From Capitulum mitella (Eukaryota; Arthropoda; Thecostraca; Pollicipedomorpha; Pollicipedidae): 64,000 bases of DNA. Positions 34,969-46,269 of this stretch are shown here, piece after piece (position 1 is the stretch's first letter; the number at the start of each line of letters is the position of its first letter). The stretch spans positions 1,488,001 to 1,552,000 of the forward strand of contig CP099853.1 of assembly GCA_030062745.1 (NCBI GenBank). Reading direction: 5' to 3'. Both the position numbers and the translations under genes were made by a program. The notes under the pieces were generated by a model, which was given only the letters and a program-made list of their open reading frames with translations, ran no database searches and was not told the origin of the DNA.

Positions 34969-35505
34969 TTAACCTGCCCTCGACTGAACTGCCCTCGTTA
35001 CAGGGCGCTAACTTTTTTGGACATATGTCCATTTGACCTGACCTAGGTCAGACGCCTTACTTGACCTGAGGTCAAAAATTGGACAGAAGGTGTAAAAATG
35101 GTGATGAAAAAGGTACACAAAGTTTCGTAACCTGTCCTCGACTGGGGTGCAGTTGACAGCCTCCCAGTCCGGGGCGGGTTACGAAACTTTGTGTACCTGG
35201 GACTGTACCCGGACTGGGAGGCTGTCAACTGCACCCCAGTCGAGGACAGGTTACGAAACTTTGTGTACCTTTTGCATCACCATTTTTACACCTTCTGTCC
35301 AATTTTTGACCTCAGGTCAAGTAAGGCGTCTGACCTAGGTCAGGTCAAATGGACATATGTCCAAAAAAGTTAGCGCCCTGTAACTTTTTCGTAAAACATA
35401 TCACAATAAAACGTTCATGGGTTCGAAATTTTGATAAATGCAGCAAATCTGCCATCTCGGGTTTTTCGAAAATGTCAGGGTCATTGACCTAAGGTCAACC
35501 TCGTT
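34969..35505 (-). mobile_element. foldback element made of family A ends (A4)
   Basis: TTAA at 34969 starts a family A-like tip (TTAACCTGCCCTCGACTG). Then 34997-35173 and 35208-35384 form a nearly perfect inverted repeat of about 177 bp around a spacer of about 34 bp. Both arms match the last part of the element at 7933: 'gttacagggcgctaa', the TGACCTAGGTCA cluster and 'ggtacacaaagtttcgt'. To the right, 35385-35505 continues into the family A interior in reverse orientation. The structure looks like two right ends joined head to head. Confidence 0.85.
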
Positions 35506-35514
35506 TTAAACGTG

Positions 35515-36284
35515 AATGGTTGCTTTGCATAAACCATGAACATAAATCTGCATACCTACGTGATCCAGAGCACAAACTGAATGACCAGGACAGAGAGCAG
35601 CGCTTGCAAATGGCTCGTTGGTTAATGGATAAGAATAATGAAGACCCTGACTTCACCAACAATGTTTGGTTTTCGGATGAAGCCCACTTTTCCCCTAGGA
35701 GGCCAGATCAGCACCACGAACAACGTGTTCTGGGGTGAGGAATCACCAGATAAAGTGTACCACGGGCCGTTGCATTCAGTCAAGTGCACGTCGTGGTGCG
35801 CCATCAGCGCTCACAGCATCATCGGACCTGTCTAGTTCGAAGATTACAATAACGAGGCATTAACCATTAACTCCGAGCGGTGCATCGAAGTCCTGCAGAT
35901 GTTTTGAAGAGACCTCGGGAGGCAGAGGGGCATCCACAGGGCCACGCAATGGTCTCAGCAGGACGGCGCGACACCCCATACGGCCAACGCTTCCCGCTTC
36001 CAGTACCCAACACTTCGGCGGAAAAATGGTCCTCAGAACGTTCGACGTGAAGTGGTCTCCGTATTACCCGAACTTGAGCCCGCTAGATTTTTATCTGTGG
36101 GGATACCCGAGGGGCTGTGTCTACAGGACCAAGCCTGGGAGCATCTCAGACCTGAAGTCCTCAATCGCCGCTGAACTGAGAATGCTCGAGCCTGAGACAT
36201 GCAGACTGGTGATGAAGAACCGTATCAGACGCATGCATGGAGAGGGGCGGTGGTCATTTGGAGCATCTCATTGGTCGAGTGTAG
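35515..36284 (+). pseudogene. mariner-like transposase pseudogene
   Basis: Motifs occur in order across changing frames: NVWFSDEAHF (about 35667, first catalytic Asp), WGEESPDKVYHGPLHS and WCAISAHSIIGP (35730-35830), WSQQDGATPHTAN (35951, second Asp), WSPYYPNLSPLDFYLWGY (36050-36105, third acidic residue) and a C-terminal GGHLEHLI ending at a stop at 36282-36284. This is the DDE/D catalytic domain of a Tc1/mariner-superfamily transposase. At least two frameshifts and in-frame stops near 35833 and 35905 inactivate it. The N-terminal DNA-binding domain is missing, with family A sequence directly upstream. No terminal inverted repeats were found. Confidence 0.85.
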
Positions 36285-38038
36285 CGTTGTTTGTATGTGG
36301 ATGTTGTAAAGACGCATGTATCGAGTATGGTGTGATGAATGTCTTGTTATTTTGGTTGATTTAAAAATGAAAACGAATAAGTGGTTTGTACTTTTTACAA
36401 ATTCTGATTCAGACGTTGGTATTGCGCGTCGAAGGCATAAACAATTAACAAAAAGCAAACAAATCTTTTTCAATAATCAGCTGTCATTTGAGAGCCATTT
36501 CATCAATGTTGTTGAAACTTGGCAGGCACATCAAGTACAGAGCGGAGATACTACTGTGAGAATTTGGTGTATCTAGAGGAATTACAACAAAAGTTGTTAT
36601 AACGAAAGTTGTCGGGTACTGCATTTTTAGAAACATCCCGTACGATTGGAGCAATATGCAAAAAACTGGATTAGTTCACAACAGCTTGAACAAATTACGT
36701 AAATTTAACGCTGCGACCGGCGCCGAGCACGGGGCGGACGGCGGCCGGGCAGTGCCGAGGCAGAAGAGCATTTCACGGATTGGACAAATCCGCTGATTCC
36801 GGGCGTATTAGGCCGGACAAGATCATTGAAGCAAGATATGCTGTCGTCAGCGACGGGCGAAAGAACCATCAAATTTCGCCGCACGCGGCTCCTCGTGATT
36901 TTATAACGTCTGTATCACCACTCAGTCACTGGTCTCTTCGGCTGGCTTATGGGTATGCAGTCAGGACGGCTCAAAACAATGCCGGATCGGTTGATAATTG
37001 GCCTCTATTCCGGAGATGCTCAAGATACAGCCATGGAACAAATGAAGGCAAGACGGCGAAAAATAAAAACTTAACATTACGATATTTAAAAACTTAATGG
37101 CAAGAAAGGTAATATAAATATAAATATGAATATAAATAAAACAAAACCTAGTCCTTACTTCGGCACGACCAAACAACACACGGGAAATAGCGCAGGAAAC
37201 CAGACAAGTTGTCCCGTTAGCATTTGGTCAGTTGTGCGCCAGGTTATACGGCAGAAAGTTCCCACTCCTTAGCCACTGTCGCCAGATCGCCATGAACTCG
37301 CCGCAAGACCCATAGCAATACATTGCCACCAGCTTTTTTGATTCTCAAAAAGTGAATGTTGCGTAGAACTTTGGTACCAGTGAAATCGATGTTTTTTACA
37401 AGTACTCCGAAGGAGGAGAGTATTTCCAGAAGCTGAAGACTAAATTTTCTCCAGCTTGCACACTAGGTACCCACTGCGCTACGTTAAGGGGCCAGGACCG
37501 ATTTACTTATTTACTGAGTTACCTTGGGCTGGCTCTGGACTCAACTAACTTGTCATATGTTCGCAATCGCTCGCAAGTATTTACTTGCTCGGAACAGGCC
37601 AATAAAGTTTTTCGATTTCCTCAGTTTATTCATGGTAATGTCAAGTTTGTAACATTTTTTGTCCTCCGGGCCGGATTATGACTTCGCAGGTTGTTTACGA
37701 TCTTGGCGTTTTGAGAAACAACAAGATGGTGGAGACAGGAGCAGTGGCAACTCGGTCAGAAGTCAGTCGCCTGTGCCTTTACTTCAGAGAACCCTGATTC
37801 TGCAAAATAGGGTCAGGAGCTGGACTGAAAACGTTACCAACACGCCAGCTTAGTCAATGGACGCCTTACCCCAGAACTTCGGCAGCAGAGAAGCGTTCCT
37901 CATAAACTTTGGATATCACTGAATTGATGCAATTTTACAACTACCGCGATGGAGGATGATATTTTCAAAAGATCGCGTTTTGAATAAAAAAACTGCCGAA
38001 TTTCGCAGGTAAGGCGACTGAGTGAATCCGATGGATGA
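36285..38038. other. gene-less stretch
   Basis: No gene recognised. AAATATAAATATAAAT-type low complexity lies at about 37108-37140. Confidence 0.4.
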
Positions 38039-39485
38039 GTGTTTTTGAAACTTCGTTTCATGATCAACCCAGGCTGTCGGACGCTGAAAAGCTTGCACGT
38101 CCAGTTTTCTGCGACGTATCTCGCTCAGGCGACCAAAGACGGCATGCTTTTTGTATGGGATTTGTATCCTCTCACTCCGCGAACTATGATGGGCAGATTC
38201 GATAGAGAAGAGAGAGGACATTGTAAGCGCAAACCTCACCAGCATCTTCAGCACCCTCCACTGCGGGACATTGACCTAGAAGTTATGGAACGCCTCCACG
38301 CAGCCGCAGCAGACACAGCATTCCGACGCGTCACGTGAAAGCTGCCACACGAAATGAAAAAAAGGCTGAGATGAGAAGCGGCTGAAGATCGACCTTAGGC
38401 GTCCAACCACAAAACACTTCAACGAATGGTTGACTCGGCAGCTCAGGATCGCGTTGAGCTGCCCTCAGGATCGCGTTGAGCTGCCCTCAGGATCGCGTTG
38501 AGCTGCCCGATACGTGTGAATAATCGCGGCAGCGGGCGCAGTGCTGACCAAGATCGAGCCAAAGAACGGCTGATAGCGTGGAAACGTTTCCCTCCCGCTA
38601 AAGCAACACTGACGGCGCGAGTAAACGTCTCCGACGTCATGGAGAGACAATTACCGAGCGATCTGTCACGGGTGGCGCCCGTCTGCGCTTGCGGAAGCAG
38701 CGATCGCGAGCTGCCCATGTGCTCGATGTTTCGGCGCAAAAGCGAGGATGATCGAGCCAAGTTTGTAGCGGAAGACGGATGATGCTTTTCCTGCCTCTAC
38801 TGTGAGCGCCGGTCCAGACAGCATCCAGCATCTCAAACCTGCGGAGAAGACGGATGCAAAGGTACCCACCACGACCTGTTGCGCGGCAGCAAGATGTTCG
38901 GTCGCCCAGCTGAAATGGGAAACACATCTGAACGTCGGGTTGCGACGGCTACCACTGAAGAGCTCGAAGCAGAACTCTTCTCCAGATAGTTCTTGTAAGA
39001 GTTCGTGGAAGAAGTGACAGTTCCGTCGACACTCGCTGTTCTAACCTCTGGTGTTCAGGTTTCAGTCTGTTGTGAAGATCTGGCCAAAATTATGGGGTTT
39101 TCCAGTGAAAAACGTTAGCTGTGCCTCAAAAACGTGGAAAGCAGTGGTCAGAAGAGGGCAGCCCTGAGGGTCTCATTGGAGCTGACTCCGCTAGCAGCTG
39201 GCGCAGATCAGCACACGGTGACCGTGGACGAGCTAAGACCGTCCCAAAGCTGAACATTCCTGTGCCACAGCTGAGCTGCTCTGATTGGTCAGGCTGGCGA
39301 CACCTGGAAGGACTGGACATAGCAGATGTCGGTCTTGAGCAAGTGATGGTGCTACTGGGAGCAAACGTCCAGGACGCCATCATTCAATATGAAGTATGTG
39401 TAGGGGTCTGGCCAGCCTGTTGCCACGACGAAGCATTTTGGATGGGCTCCGACAGGCACGACCGCTGGATTTGTGCCAGCTGAAA
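38039..39485 (+). pseudogene. BEL/Pao LTR-retrotransposon gag-protease remnant
   Basis: Ordered remnants on the plus strand include a zinc-knuckle block: VCACGSSDRELPMCSMF, RKSEDDRAKFVAEDG and, after a stop, CFSC...TCGEDGCKGTHHDLL (about 38680-38885). Downstream, in shifted frames, are WRHLEGLDIADVGLEQVMVL, LLGANVQDAIIQYEV and GQPVAT-KHFGWAPTG (39295-39460). This order (C-rich knuckle with 'C..F...S...R..FV', a THH-LL motif, then the 'LIGANV...FGW' segment after the aspartic protease) is characteristic of BEL/Pao elements. The catalytic DSG/DEGS motif was not identified. Stops and frameshifts are frequent, and reverse transcriptase, integrase and LTRs were not found. The part before 38500 is tentative. 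Confidence 0.7.
38443..38508. repeat. 22-bp tandem triplication
   Basis: Three exact head-to-tail copies of tcaggatcgcgttgagctgccc at 38443, 38465 and 38487, inside the BEL/Pao remnant. Exact identity indicates a recent local duplication. Confidence 0.95.
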
Positions 39486-40704
39486 TGTAGCACGTGATGG
39501 ACGTTCACTGATTCTCGCAGGAGGATAGACTGCAGAAGATAATCCAGGACTGATGGCTAACAGAGGCCACCCAAAATCTACCCTGTCACCAGATATGCAG
39601 GTTCCTGAAAACGTTGTATTGTACTAGAAATTTGTGGTTGGGCACCAGGATAAAGTATCCTTGACATTTATGATCAGTCATTTGCTTGGACATCAATATT
39701 GTTAATACACTGGGGTAGGATTTCCACGCTTCCAATGTTTCTGATTGTTTTGATAATGATTCCAGTATCTGAACATAAGTGCAATTTGAACTTTAGTCAA
39801 AAATTTAGTTTGGGACCTGATTGCTCAGCTATTGCCCGCGTTCTCAGCAGTGCTTATTTATACAAAATATTTTTCTTTGTGTCAGTTGTAAGTAATATTA
39901 TCATGGAATATGCAATAATATGTAATATACAATTTAACATATAATATATATATGTAATACGATATATAATATATAAAAACAGTAATATGTATGAATATAA
40001 TATGCAAATATATACCATTTATTCAGACATATTTGCTTTAAAACGCGCACAGTTTAGGAATGGTGCAGGACAGTCTGAGATCATATTCAGTGCTGTCAGT
40101 GCCATGGGGAGCCAATCCTACTTTTTTTGCTTTCAATGATATTTACTTTAAAGCTGGGTTACTTGCTCCTTCCACTCGAGCCACCTTGACCTTCCTACCC
40201 TGGGAGCAATAGGAAATAAAATGTGTTTTAAATTACAAAGACTGGTGAAAAATAGGCAAGAAGCATTCTTACATGTAGCCAGTAATTTTGTCACGTGGTT
40301 TTTCTATTGTCAAACCTAGCTATTGGTTGCAAACATTTGGCTCAGTTATCTTTTTAGCCAATAGTAAAGCAAAAACCTAATGCAACAACCTGGCAGTTTA
40401 CTTCTTCGATAATATGTTTTTCCTTTGCAGACCAATAACATGCCAAATTGCGTACCTGTTTGGCGTAATGACACTTCAGTACAGGATGTCAGCTCTCCTA
40501 GCATTAATTACCACCTCTTCCTGAAGCGCAAGGAAGAAACAGCTTGATGGAAGTAGGCCCGCTGCTGGCGTACCACATCACAACTGAGTGCTTGTCTAAG
40601 TCTTCCTTGAGTTTGTGATGTATCATAAAGGCATTTATGTGACGTTCGTCTTATGTTATTCTGCATCCTGCTGTGGGCTAGTTTCTACTGTAGTCATCAA
40701 TTAT
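39486..40704. other. gene-less AT-rich stretch
   Basis: Contains (TA)n-rich low complexity at about 39905-40010. No gene recognised. Confidence 0.45.
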
Positions 40705-40765
40705 TTTTATATATCTATATCTGTCTATCTATCTATCGATCTATCTATATATGTATATATATTCG
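40705..40765. repeat. (TATC)n/(TA)n microsatellite
   Basis: Interrupted 'ctatctatctatc' units with TA runs on either side. Confidence 0.8.
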
Positions 40766-40869
40766 TTTTGGTATGCTGTTTGATCGTGGATCGCCCAAGG
40801 GATGTTCAGTACAATAGTGAGGGACCATATTCATATTGTTTTCTATCTCAACTAATCTGGAAAAGAGTT

Positions 40870-40965
40870 GGAGGCAACGGGATTCGAACCCGCATCTGAC
40901 CCATCGCGGCATATACATGAATTAACTTTGTGCTTAATAGCTCGAAAACGATCCCCACGGCGCAC
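40870..40965 (-). mobile_element. tRNA-derived SINE head
   Basis: The minus strand has a perfect T arm and B box (GCGGGTTCGAATCCCGT) near 40876-40893. About 55 nt upstream on that strand lies an A-box-like segment (gtggggatcgttttcgagct). The remaining cloverleaf does not pair, so it is a tRNA-related SINE or a dead tRNA copy. Confidence 0.55.
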
Positions 40966-41397
40966 CTTTTTAAATCTCGAAATTGAAAGAAAAAATGTCC
41001 AAGCTTCGTTTCTATCTACTTTTTACCTCGATACGTGTTTCAGGGTTAAAGGGCCGTGGTCCGAAAAATGGTGTTTTAGCTTGCACACTGGACGGAGATC
41101 TTTTTCTGCCCCCCACCTGATTTTCTTGAAAATCTCGAGAACGGATCAGAGCTGTTTGCTGCTGCTTTGTGACGTTTATGGCAATTGAATGACTCGTAGA
41201 TCGACGTGGAAAATTGAAAATTGGCCAGAAATTTGTGAAGTTTCAAGCATTTTAAGTCAACCAAACATAACGAAAGTAACGCTTGTCGCTGACAAATGGG
41301 AACTTTGTGAATGGTCTAGCGTTCTACCCAATATTATCTTTTGAGCACAATCACGCGACGTCATTTGGGCATCATTGATGAATGTACCAGGACCAAA

Positions 41398-41660
41398 GCC
41401 AGGGTCAATAAGGGTCAAGGTGATCAAAGGTCAAGATCAAACAGCTTGTGACCTGATCCAGATTTCCTTTGCAAGGTGTCGGTTTGTATGACATATGCAT
41501 TCGGAGATCCTAATAAAAACACGTGTGTGCACACTGATACGCATACATATGCCAGGGTCAGTGCGGGTCAAGGTCATCAAAGGCCAGGTGTAACTGTTTG
41601 TGACCTGGTCCAGATTTGCTTTGCAATATGTCGATCTGTATGAAATATGAATTCAAATAT
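41398..41660 (+). repeat. two-unit direct repeat, about 105 bp each
   Basis: The units at 41398-41508 and 41551-41660 share 'gccagggtca', 'gggtcaaggt-atcaaagg', 'ttgtgacctg-tccagattt-ctttgcaa' and a 'gtatga-atatg' tail. The start-to-start distance is 153 bp. Both are rich in AGGTCA/TGACCT half-sites. Confidence 0.75.
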
Positions 41661-41759
41661 GAATTCCGAAAGCGTCGCTGACGAGTTGTTGCCCATGTAT
41701 GTTTCCATAACTGTGGAAATGGTTTGTGCAATACTTTTTTTGAAATATCGCTCAAATGC

Positions 41760-42430
41760 AGGTTTTTCTGTAACCTTCGGGGTCGCCGTTATTACTCTAT
41801 CACCAGCTGTTAAGGTTTTAGGCATGATTGTTGACTGTAATCTAATGTGGACCTAGCACGTTTCCCAAATTGGTATCGGTAGTGCGTCACTGTTAGGCAA
41901 CAATCAGGGACCTGTCTAAACTGTCTCACCGTTGACCAGCGGAAGTCAAAAAGTTTCTTACTAAAGCGTCAGTGTTTCCTGATATTTTGTACTGACTGTG
42001 TATGGCGAGTGTGGAGGAACGCTGCGTCACCGGCTAGAAAACATTTTGAACCACTGTGCTCGCATCGTGTTCTGCTCTAAAAGACGCGATCATGTGCCAC
42101 CGCTTTTGCAGCAACTTAGCTGGCCGACCATTGATGACCTAGTTTCCGAACGTGACATCCCCATGATGTACCGGGCGCTGCGCCACCTGCGCGCCCCCGG
42201 CGCTCTGCGGGATCGGGTGGTGTACCGGAGTGACGTGGCGGCCCGGGGTACCCGCGGGGTTCGGCCTTCTGCAGCCGCCCCGCGTACGCATGGAGCTGGC
42301 CCGGAGGTATTTCACCTACCGGGCCGCTGCCGTGTGGAATCGGGCCTAGCTGATGTTAGGGAGTCGGTGAGCGCTGGCGGTTGCCGGAGGACGGCACGGG
42401 CATGGCTGGAGTGTTTAGATGAGCGGTAGC
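41760..42430 (+). pseudogene. CR1/L2-like LINE reverse-transcriptase C-terminal region
   Basis: The frame reads VKVLGMIVDCNLMWT (about 41809-41853), then after stops and a shift CGGTLRHRLENILNHCARIV, FCSKRRDHVPPLLQQLSWPT (42010-42130), and near the end LARRYFTYRAAAVWNRA in another frame (about 42297-42350). This is the standard layout downstream of the polymerase domain in CR1/L2-type ORF2: GVI.D..L.W, then RLQ.IQN.AAR.V....R.DH..PLL..L.WLP, then F.YRA...WN.LP. The catalytic motif is absent (5' truncation) and the frame is broken, so it is inactive. Confidence 0.8.
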
Positions 42431-42551
42431 CCATTGTTAACCGTGTGCCTACCCTTTGACTGTTTACTTTCACTGCCACCCTGTATCTATGGTGCAATTC
42501 ATTGTATTACACTCAGCCCAAAAAGCCATTACATGGAGGCTGAACGAAATA

Positions 42552-42582
42552 CATGATGATGGTGATGATGATGATGGTGATG
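42552..42582. repeat. (GAT)n/(GGTGAT)n microsatellite
   Basis: Interrupted gatgatggtgatgatgatg tract just after the LINE fragment. Confidence 0.8.
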
Positions 42583-42719
42583 TCAACAGACTGCAGCGCG
42601 AATGACCCCGCGTGACCTGTCCTGGTCTTACGACCCGACCTGATATTCAGCAGTTCTCTCTGTTTTATTCCGTGTTCTGTCGAGGATAAATAATAATGTA
42701 AACAAAAGGGCAAGGAGTA

Positions 42720-43215
42720 TCTTTGGATTAAAACTCACCTTAGGTGACCTAAGGTGATGTTACAACTTGGAAGGTTCCAGGTGGCACTTCGAACTGCCAA
42801 ATCGATTTCGGTGCCTATTTGTACTTCATGGAGCATCAAAAAGGGATTTTAGACTCCTTTTTGCTTGTTTTCCCCCAAATGCGACCTAGCCTGAACCCAT
42901 AACTCTTCATGTGGATCGGCACTGTTTGTCGTGTTCAGTGACTTTCTTAGCCCAGGAATGCATATCAGGCACCAGGAATACATTTTAAGACTTCACATGA
43001 GCTCAGGTAACCTATGGTCATTCCAGAGCCTGCAAGCATCTTGGTGCAATTTTGGATAACAAATTCAGCTGCAGTGTGTATTTTTACTAGAGGGGTCATC
43101 AAAACGGGATTTTAGACTCCTTTTTGCAAGCCCATTCCAAATGTGACCCGAAATGACCTCATGACTCTTCATGGACTTCATATGCTCTTCAGCACATGGT
43201 TTCAGCAAAGGTACG
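42720..43215 (+). repeat. family D dispersed repeat, two tandem units
   Basis: Both units carry 'gggattttagactcctttttgc' variants at 42843 and 43106 (263 bp apart), each followed by a related 'acccataactcttcatg' segment. The part 42825-42985 is also found inverted at 61095-61290. A 21-bp palindrome (caccttaggtgacctaaggtg) lies at 42735-42755. Confidence 0.7.
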
Positions 43216-44212
43216 CATATGCAATGATCACAGATTCCCTGCTACGCCCAGGGTATGCCAATTCTAGCGCAAGTGTACGTATGCTTTCAAAAATCGAAAA
43301 AAAACTTGCCATAGCACAAACTGCATATGAACGGATTTATGGTGGACAGGGTATCGGTATCGGTGAGCATAAAGAACACACTTTCAAGAACAATGTGGCA
43401 AACATTGTACAAACTCGCCTCCATGCTGTAGCCATATATTCGATGTTCTCCTGACAAGAAGAATCATAGATATGCATTGCAACGTCTTCTTCACAGCCGG
43501 AAGCGCGAACTGTAACCAAATGCGCACTCACCGACAAACGCCCAGCTATCCAAGTCACGCCAGACAAACCCACCGCACCACACCACACGATGATTCGGCG
43601 CCAACAGTTTTGTTGCCATCTACAGCACTGCCTTCGCGGTGGTAAGGCGACCCGCGGGAAAAGGGTAACCACGCTTCTAACAGCGCGTGGAAGTAACGAC
43701 GAACTGTGTTGGGAACTGGCAATAGTGATGAGGGTACATGGAGCTGACTGACCAGTCAGGTTGCTGCCTGGAAGGGGAATAAACCACTTTGATGGAGCAT
43801 TTGGCTGCGGGTGGCTGAAATGTTATCCGCCAGAGAATGGCAGAAAGTTTTGCGTGTAAAATGTCGATGACCTGCCGACACCGATGATTTTACAAATCCC
43901 TAATCCGCCCAGTGAAGATAATCCAGACGAGCACCATCAACGGCCACTGCCTAGGGGTGCACGGCTGCTGCCATCTATAGCACGAGGAAACAACTAGTAG
44001 TTGATCAGGAAACCGGAACCTATCGCAATTTCCCGCCATCTTACATCCGATGTTTGAAAGCAAAATGAATTCTGATCGGATAGAAGCAATTGCAAACACG
44101 GTCGCCCCATATTACATATAAAACCGCCGCCTGAATGACCTGGATGGAAACATTGTAAACCAAAATGTGCGCAAAAGCAGTGAGAAAGAACAGAAAGTCG
44201 AATGTCGGTAGG
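43216..44212. other. gene-less stretch
   Basis: No gene recognised before the pogo element. Confidence 0.4.
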
Positions 44213-45102
44213 TAGGGGAGACCGGGGTCAAATGTAACACGGGACAATTGTAACAGAAGCTTTAACTTCGAAACTTACAGATGGATGACGCTGGAGAAAC
44301 TACTGGACATGCTCAGTAAGCTGTTCCTTTTCCTCACGGGGTTTCAGGCCATTGCGGCGGGTGAGTCGATTGTGCTGTTCACAATTGTGTTTTTTAGAGT
44401 GTGCTGTAACTTTGTTTGTTTTTTAATATGATCAGCTCATTCACGTATCTTACTAGACACAGGTTTAAGAGTTTGTGAGGGGTGGGTGGGGGTACCTGGT
44501 CAGAAAATGAGTGCATCAGTTGCCGCCCACGCCGCCTTGTTTTGCGTCGGTTTTGTCTCAAAGATGGCGTGGCGTGACGGGGACAGTTGTAACATTTTTG
44601 CTGGGATCAAATGTAACAGTGTTGCAACTGACCCCTTTGGCCAAACCATTAAACCTACATTTATGTAAAATATCAGTGCACTTGGCATAAATGTAACCAC
44701 TGGGGGCGGAGGCTATGGAAACATGCCCCGTCCAAATAATCAACATGCAATTTCGTACCCAAATTCAATATCAATATCATTAAAAAATCATACGTACGGT
44801 ATTATGGTCACCAGTCCCTGATTTATCTCTTAGGTACTGTTTTGTCAATTTTAATTTTAAGACGTGACTACATTCTTGGCGGCTAGTGACCGTGGTCTTA
44901 CCGTAGATGTTTTACTTTCACATCGGATTTATTAAGATATTTTATTATTTGATTTATTTATTATTTTACTGATTAAATAATTCTAGTTTGACTTCATTTG
45001 GATATTTCTGGGGGAAGTATGGGACATTTGTATATAGTTCAATTTGTCTTTCTCTGAATGTTACATTGAAACTACATTGTTATATCCATGCATCATGGAT
45101 GA

Positions 45103-45627
45103 TATATATCATGCATCATTCCTGGAGAGGCTGATACATTGGGGATCGACAAGCCTGGTCCATCGGGGATCGAACAGTCTCGTCCATCGGGGATCGCCTC
45201 GAAGCAGCTCACCCCTGAAGCGATTCGGCCGCTACCCAAGGCAGGCACAAGAAAAAACAGCAGTGCGGGTCGAAAGCGAAAGGCCGCAATTCTGACTGAC
45301 ACTCCAGAAAAGACAGCGATAAACCTAGAAGAGAGTCGAAAAGATTGCAAACAAGCATCGAAGAAGCTAAATATTGACAAGGACAAGCATGCAGAGAAGA
45401 TGAAGGCTGGTGGGAAGAAGGCTCGGAAGACAGCACGCAGGGAAAGCAGCAGTGATGATGAAGAAGACGTCTTCTGCCTTGTGTGCGTTGAAAGCTTCAA
45501 AAATAGTCGATCCAAAGAAAGGCGGATCCGGTGCCAAATGTGCGCAATGTGGGCCCACGAGGCGTTTACCGCAGTCGAAAAGTATGGGGCTTACATATGC
45601 GAAAACTGTGAATCAGACACCGAATAG
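45103..45627 (+). CDS. C-terminal domain of a pogo/Tigger-like transposase
   Basis: An open frame of 174 codons with no ATG near its start is the remaining part of a longer gene. It reads a Pro/Gly/Ser linker with KPGPSG repeats, PLPKAG, a basic stretch (GRKRKAAILTDTPEK), an acidic SSSDDEED, and a C-terminal zinc-finger-like module: C-x2-C...RIRCQMCAMWAHEAF...YICENCE. In pogo/Tigger transposases of invertebrates this PHD-like tail follows the DDE domain. The N-terminal HTH and the catalytic domain are missing from this copy. AATAAA at 45967-45972 could be its poly(A) signal. The frame is intact despite the deletion. Confidence 0.7.
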   Translation, partial: YISCIIPGEADTLGIDKPGPSGIEQSRPSGIASKQLTPEAIRPLPKAGTRKNSSAGRKRKAAILTDTPEKTAINLEESRKDCKQASKKLNIDKDKHAEKMKAGGKKARKTARRESSSDDEEDVFCLVCVESFKNSRSKERRIRCQMCAMWAHEAFTAVEKYGAYICENCESDTE

Positions 45628-45966
45628 GCGATGATAGACCGAGCGTCAGAGATATTAGAGGTGCTGTGTTTCCTCTACTTCAGCACAAATACTCAAGGCA
45701 TGTTTTGGACCTCAGAGGTCCCGTTACGAATTTCTAAGCCCGAGATGGCTGTTGATGTTCTTTCCAGAAAGAGGTTTGTTTTGCTGTGAAATCGCATTTT
45801 GTTTGATGAGGCGTCGGTTCTTGGCCTGAGAAAGGTAGAGTTGTTATTTAACTCAGGAAAAACTGCTGGAGTACTTGAGCTTTACATCGTTGGTAATGGC
45901 ATTTTTGTATTGGAGCTGTGATTTTAATCCAGGAAAGACTCAGGATGTAAGAGACAATGTTGTTCA

Positions 45967-45972
45967 ATAAAG
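45967..45972 (+). promoter_or_regulatory. poly(A) signal candidate
   Basis: AATAAA, 340 nt after the stop of the pogo-derived frame and inside the same element. Confidence 0.5.
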
Positions 45973-46269
45973 GCTGTTTTCGACAAAAGTGGCTTTCACT
46001 ACACTACACCATTCGCTAACATGTTACATTTGACCCTAGGTGCTGTTACAATTTACCCCGTACCTGGGGTTGATTGTAACAGCTGAAGCGACTTTTTGAA
46101 ACAGTAATTTCGATACCTTAAAGTCGTTATTTCGGGATCGTTTCATATCCGCTACAAAGGCAAAACATCAGGGTTTGTGAAAACCCGAGAAAATGTTCCC
46201 CAACCCGAAATATTTTCGTTCCAGGATCGAAAATGTAAAAAATGCAACATTTGACCCCGGTCTCCCCTA

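Larger units (their letters stand above)
44215..46267 (+). mobile_element. pogo-like transposon, internally deleted
   Basis: The inverted termini GGGGAGACCGGGGTCAAATG (44215) and its complement ending at 46267 match over at least 21 bp. Each is flanked by TA (44213-44214, 46268-46269), the target site of Tc1/mariner-pogo elements. The 2053-bp interior keeps only the C-terminal part of the transposase, so it is non-autonomous. Near both ends TGTAACA occurs repeatedly (44232, about 44247, 44587, 44611; complementary at 46019 and 46044), probably as subterminal transposase sites. A TTAA/CCC structure is absent, which separates it from the MITEs. Confidence 0.85.

Noticed and set aside
40860-40965. 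Functional tRNA on the minus strand
   Set aside because: The T arm is perfect but acceptor, D and anticodon stems do not form.
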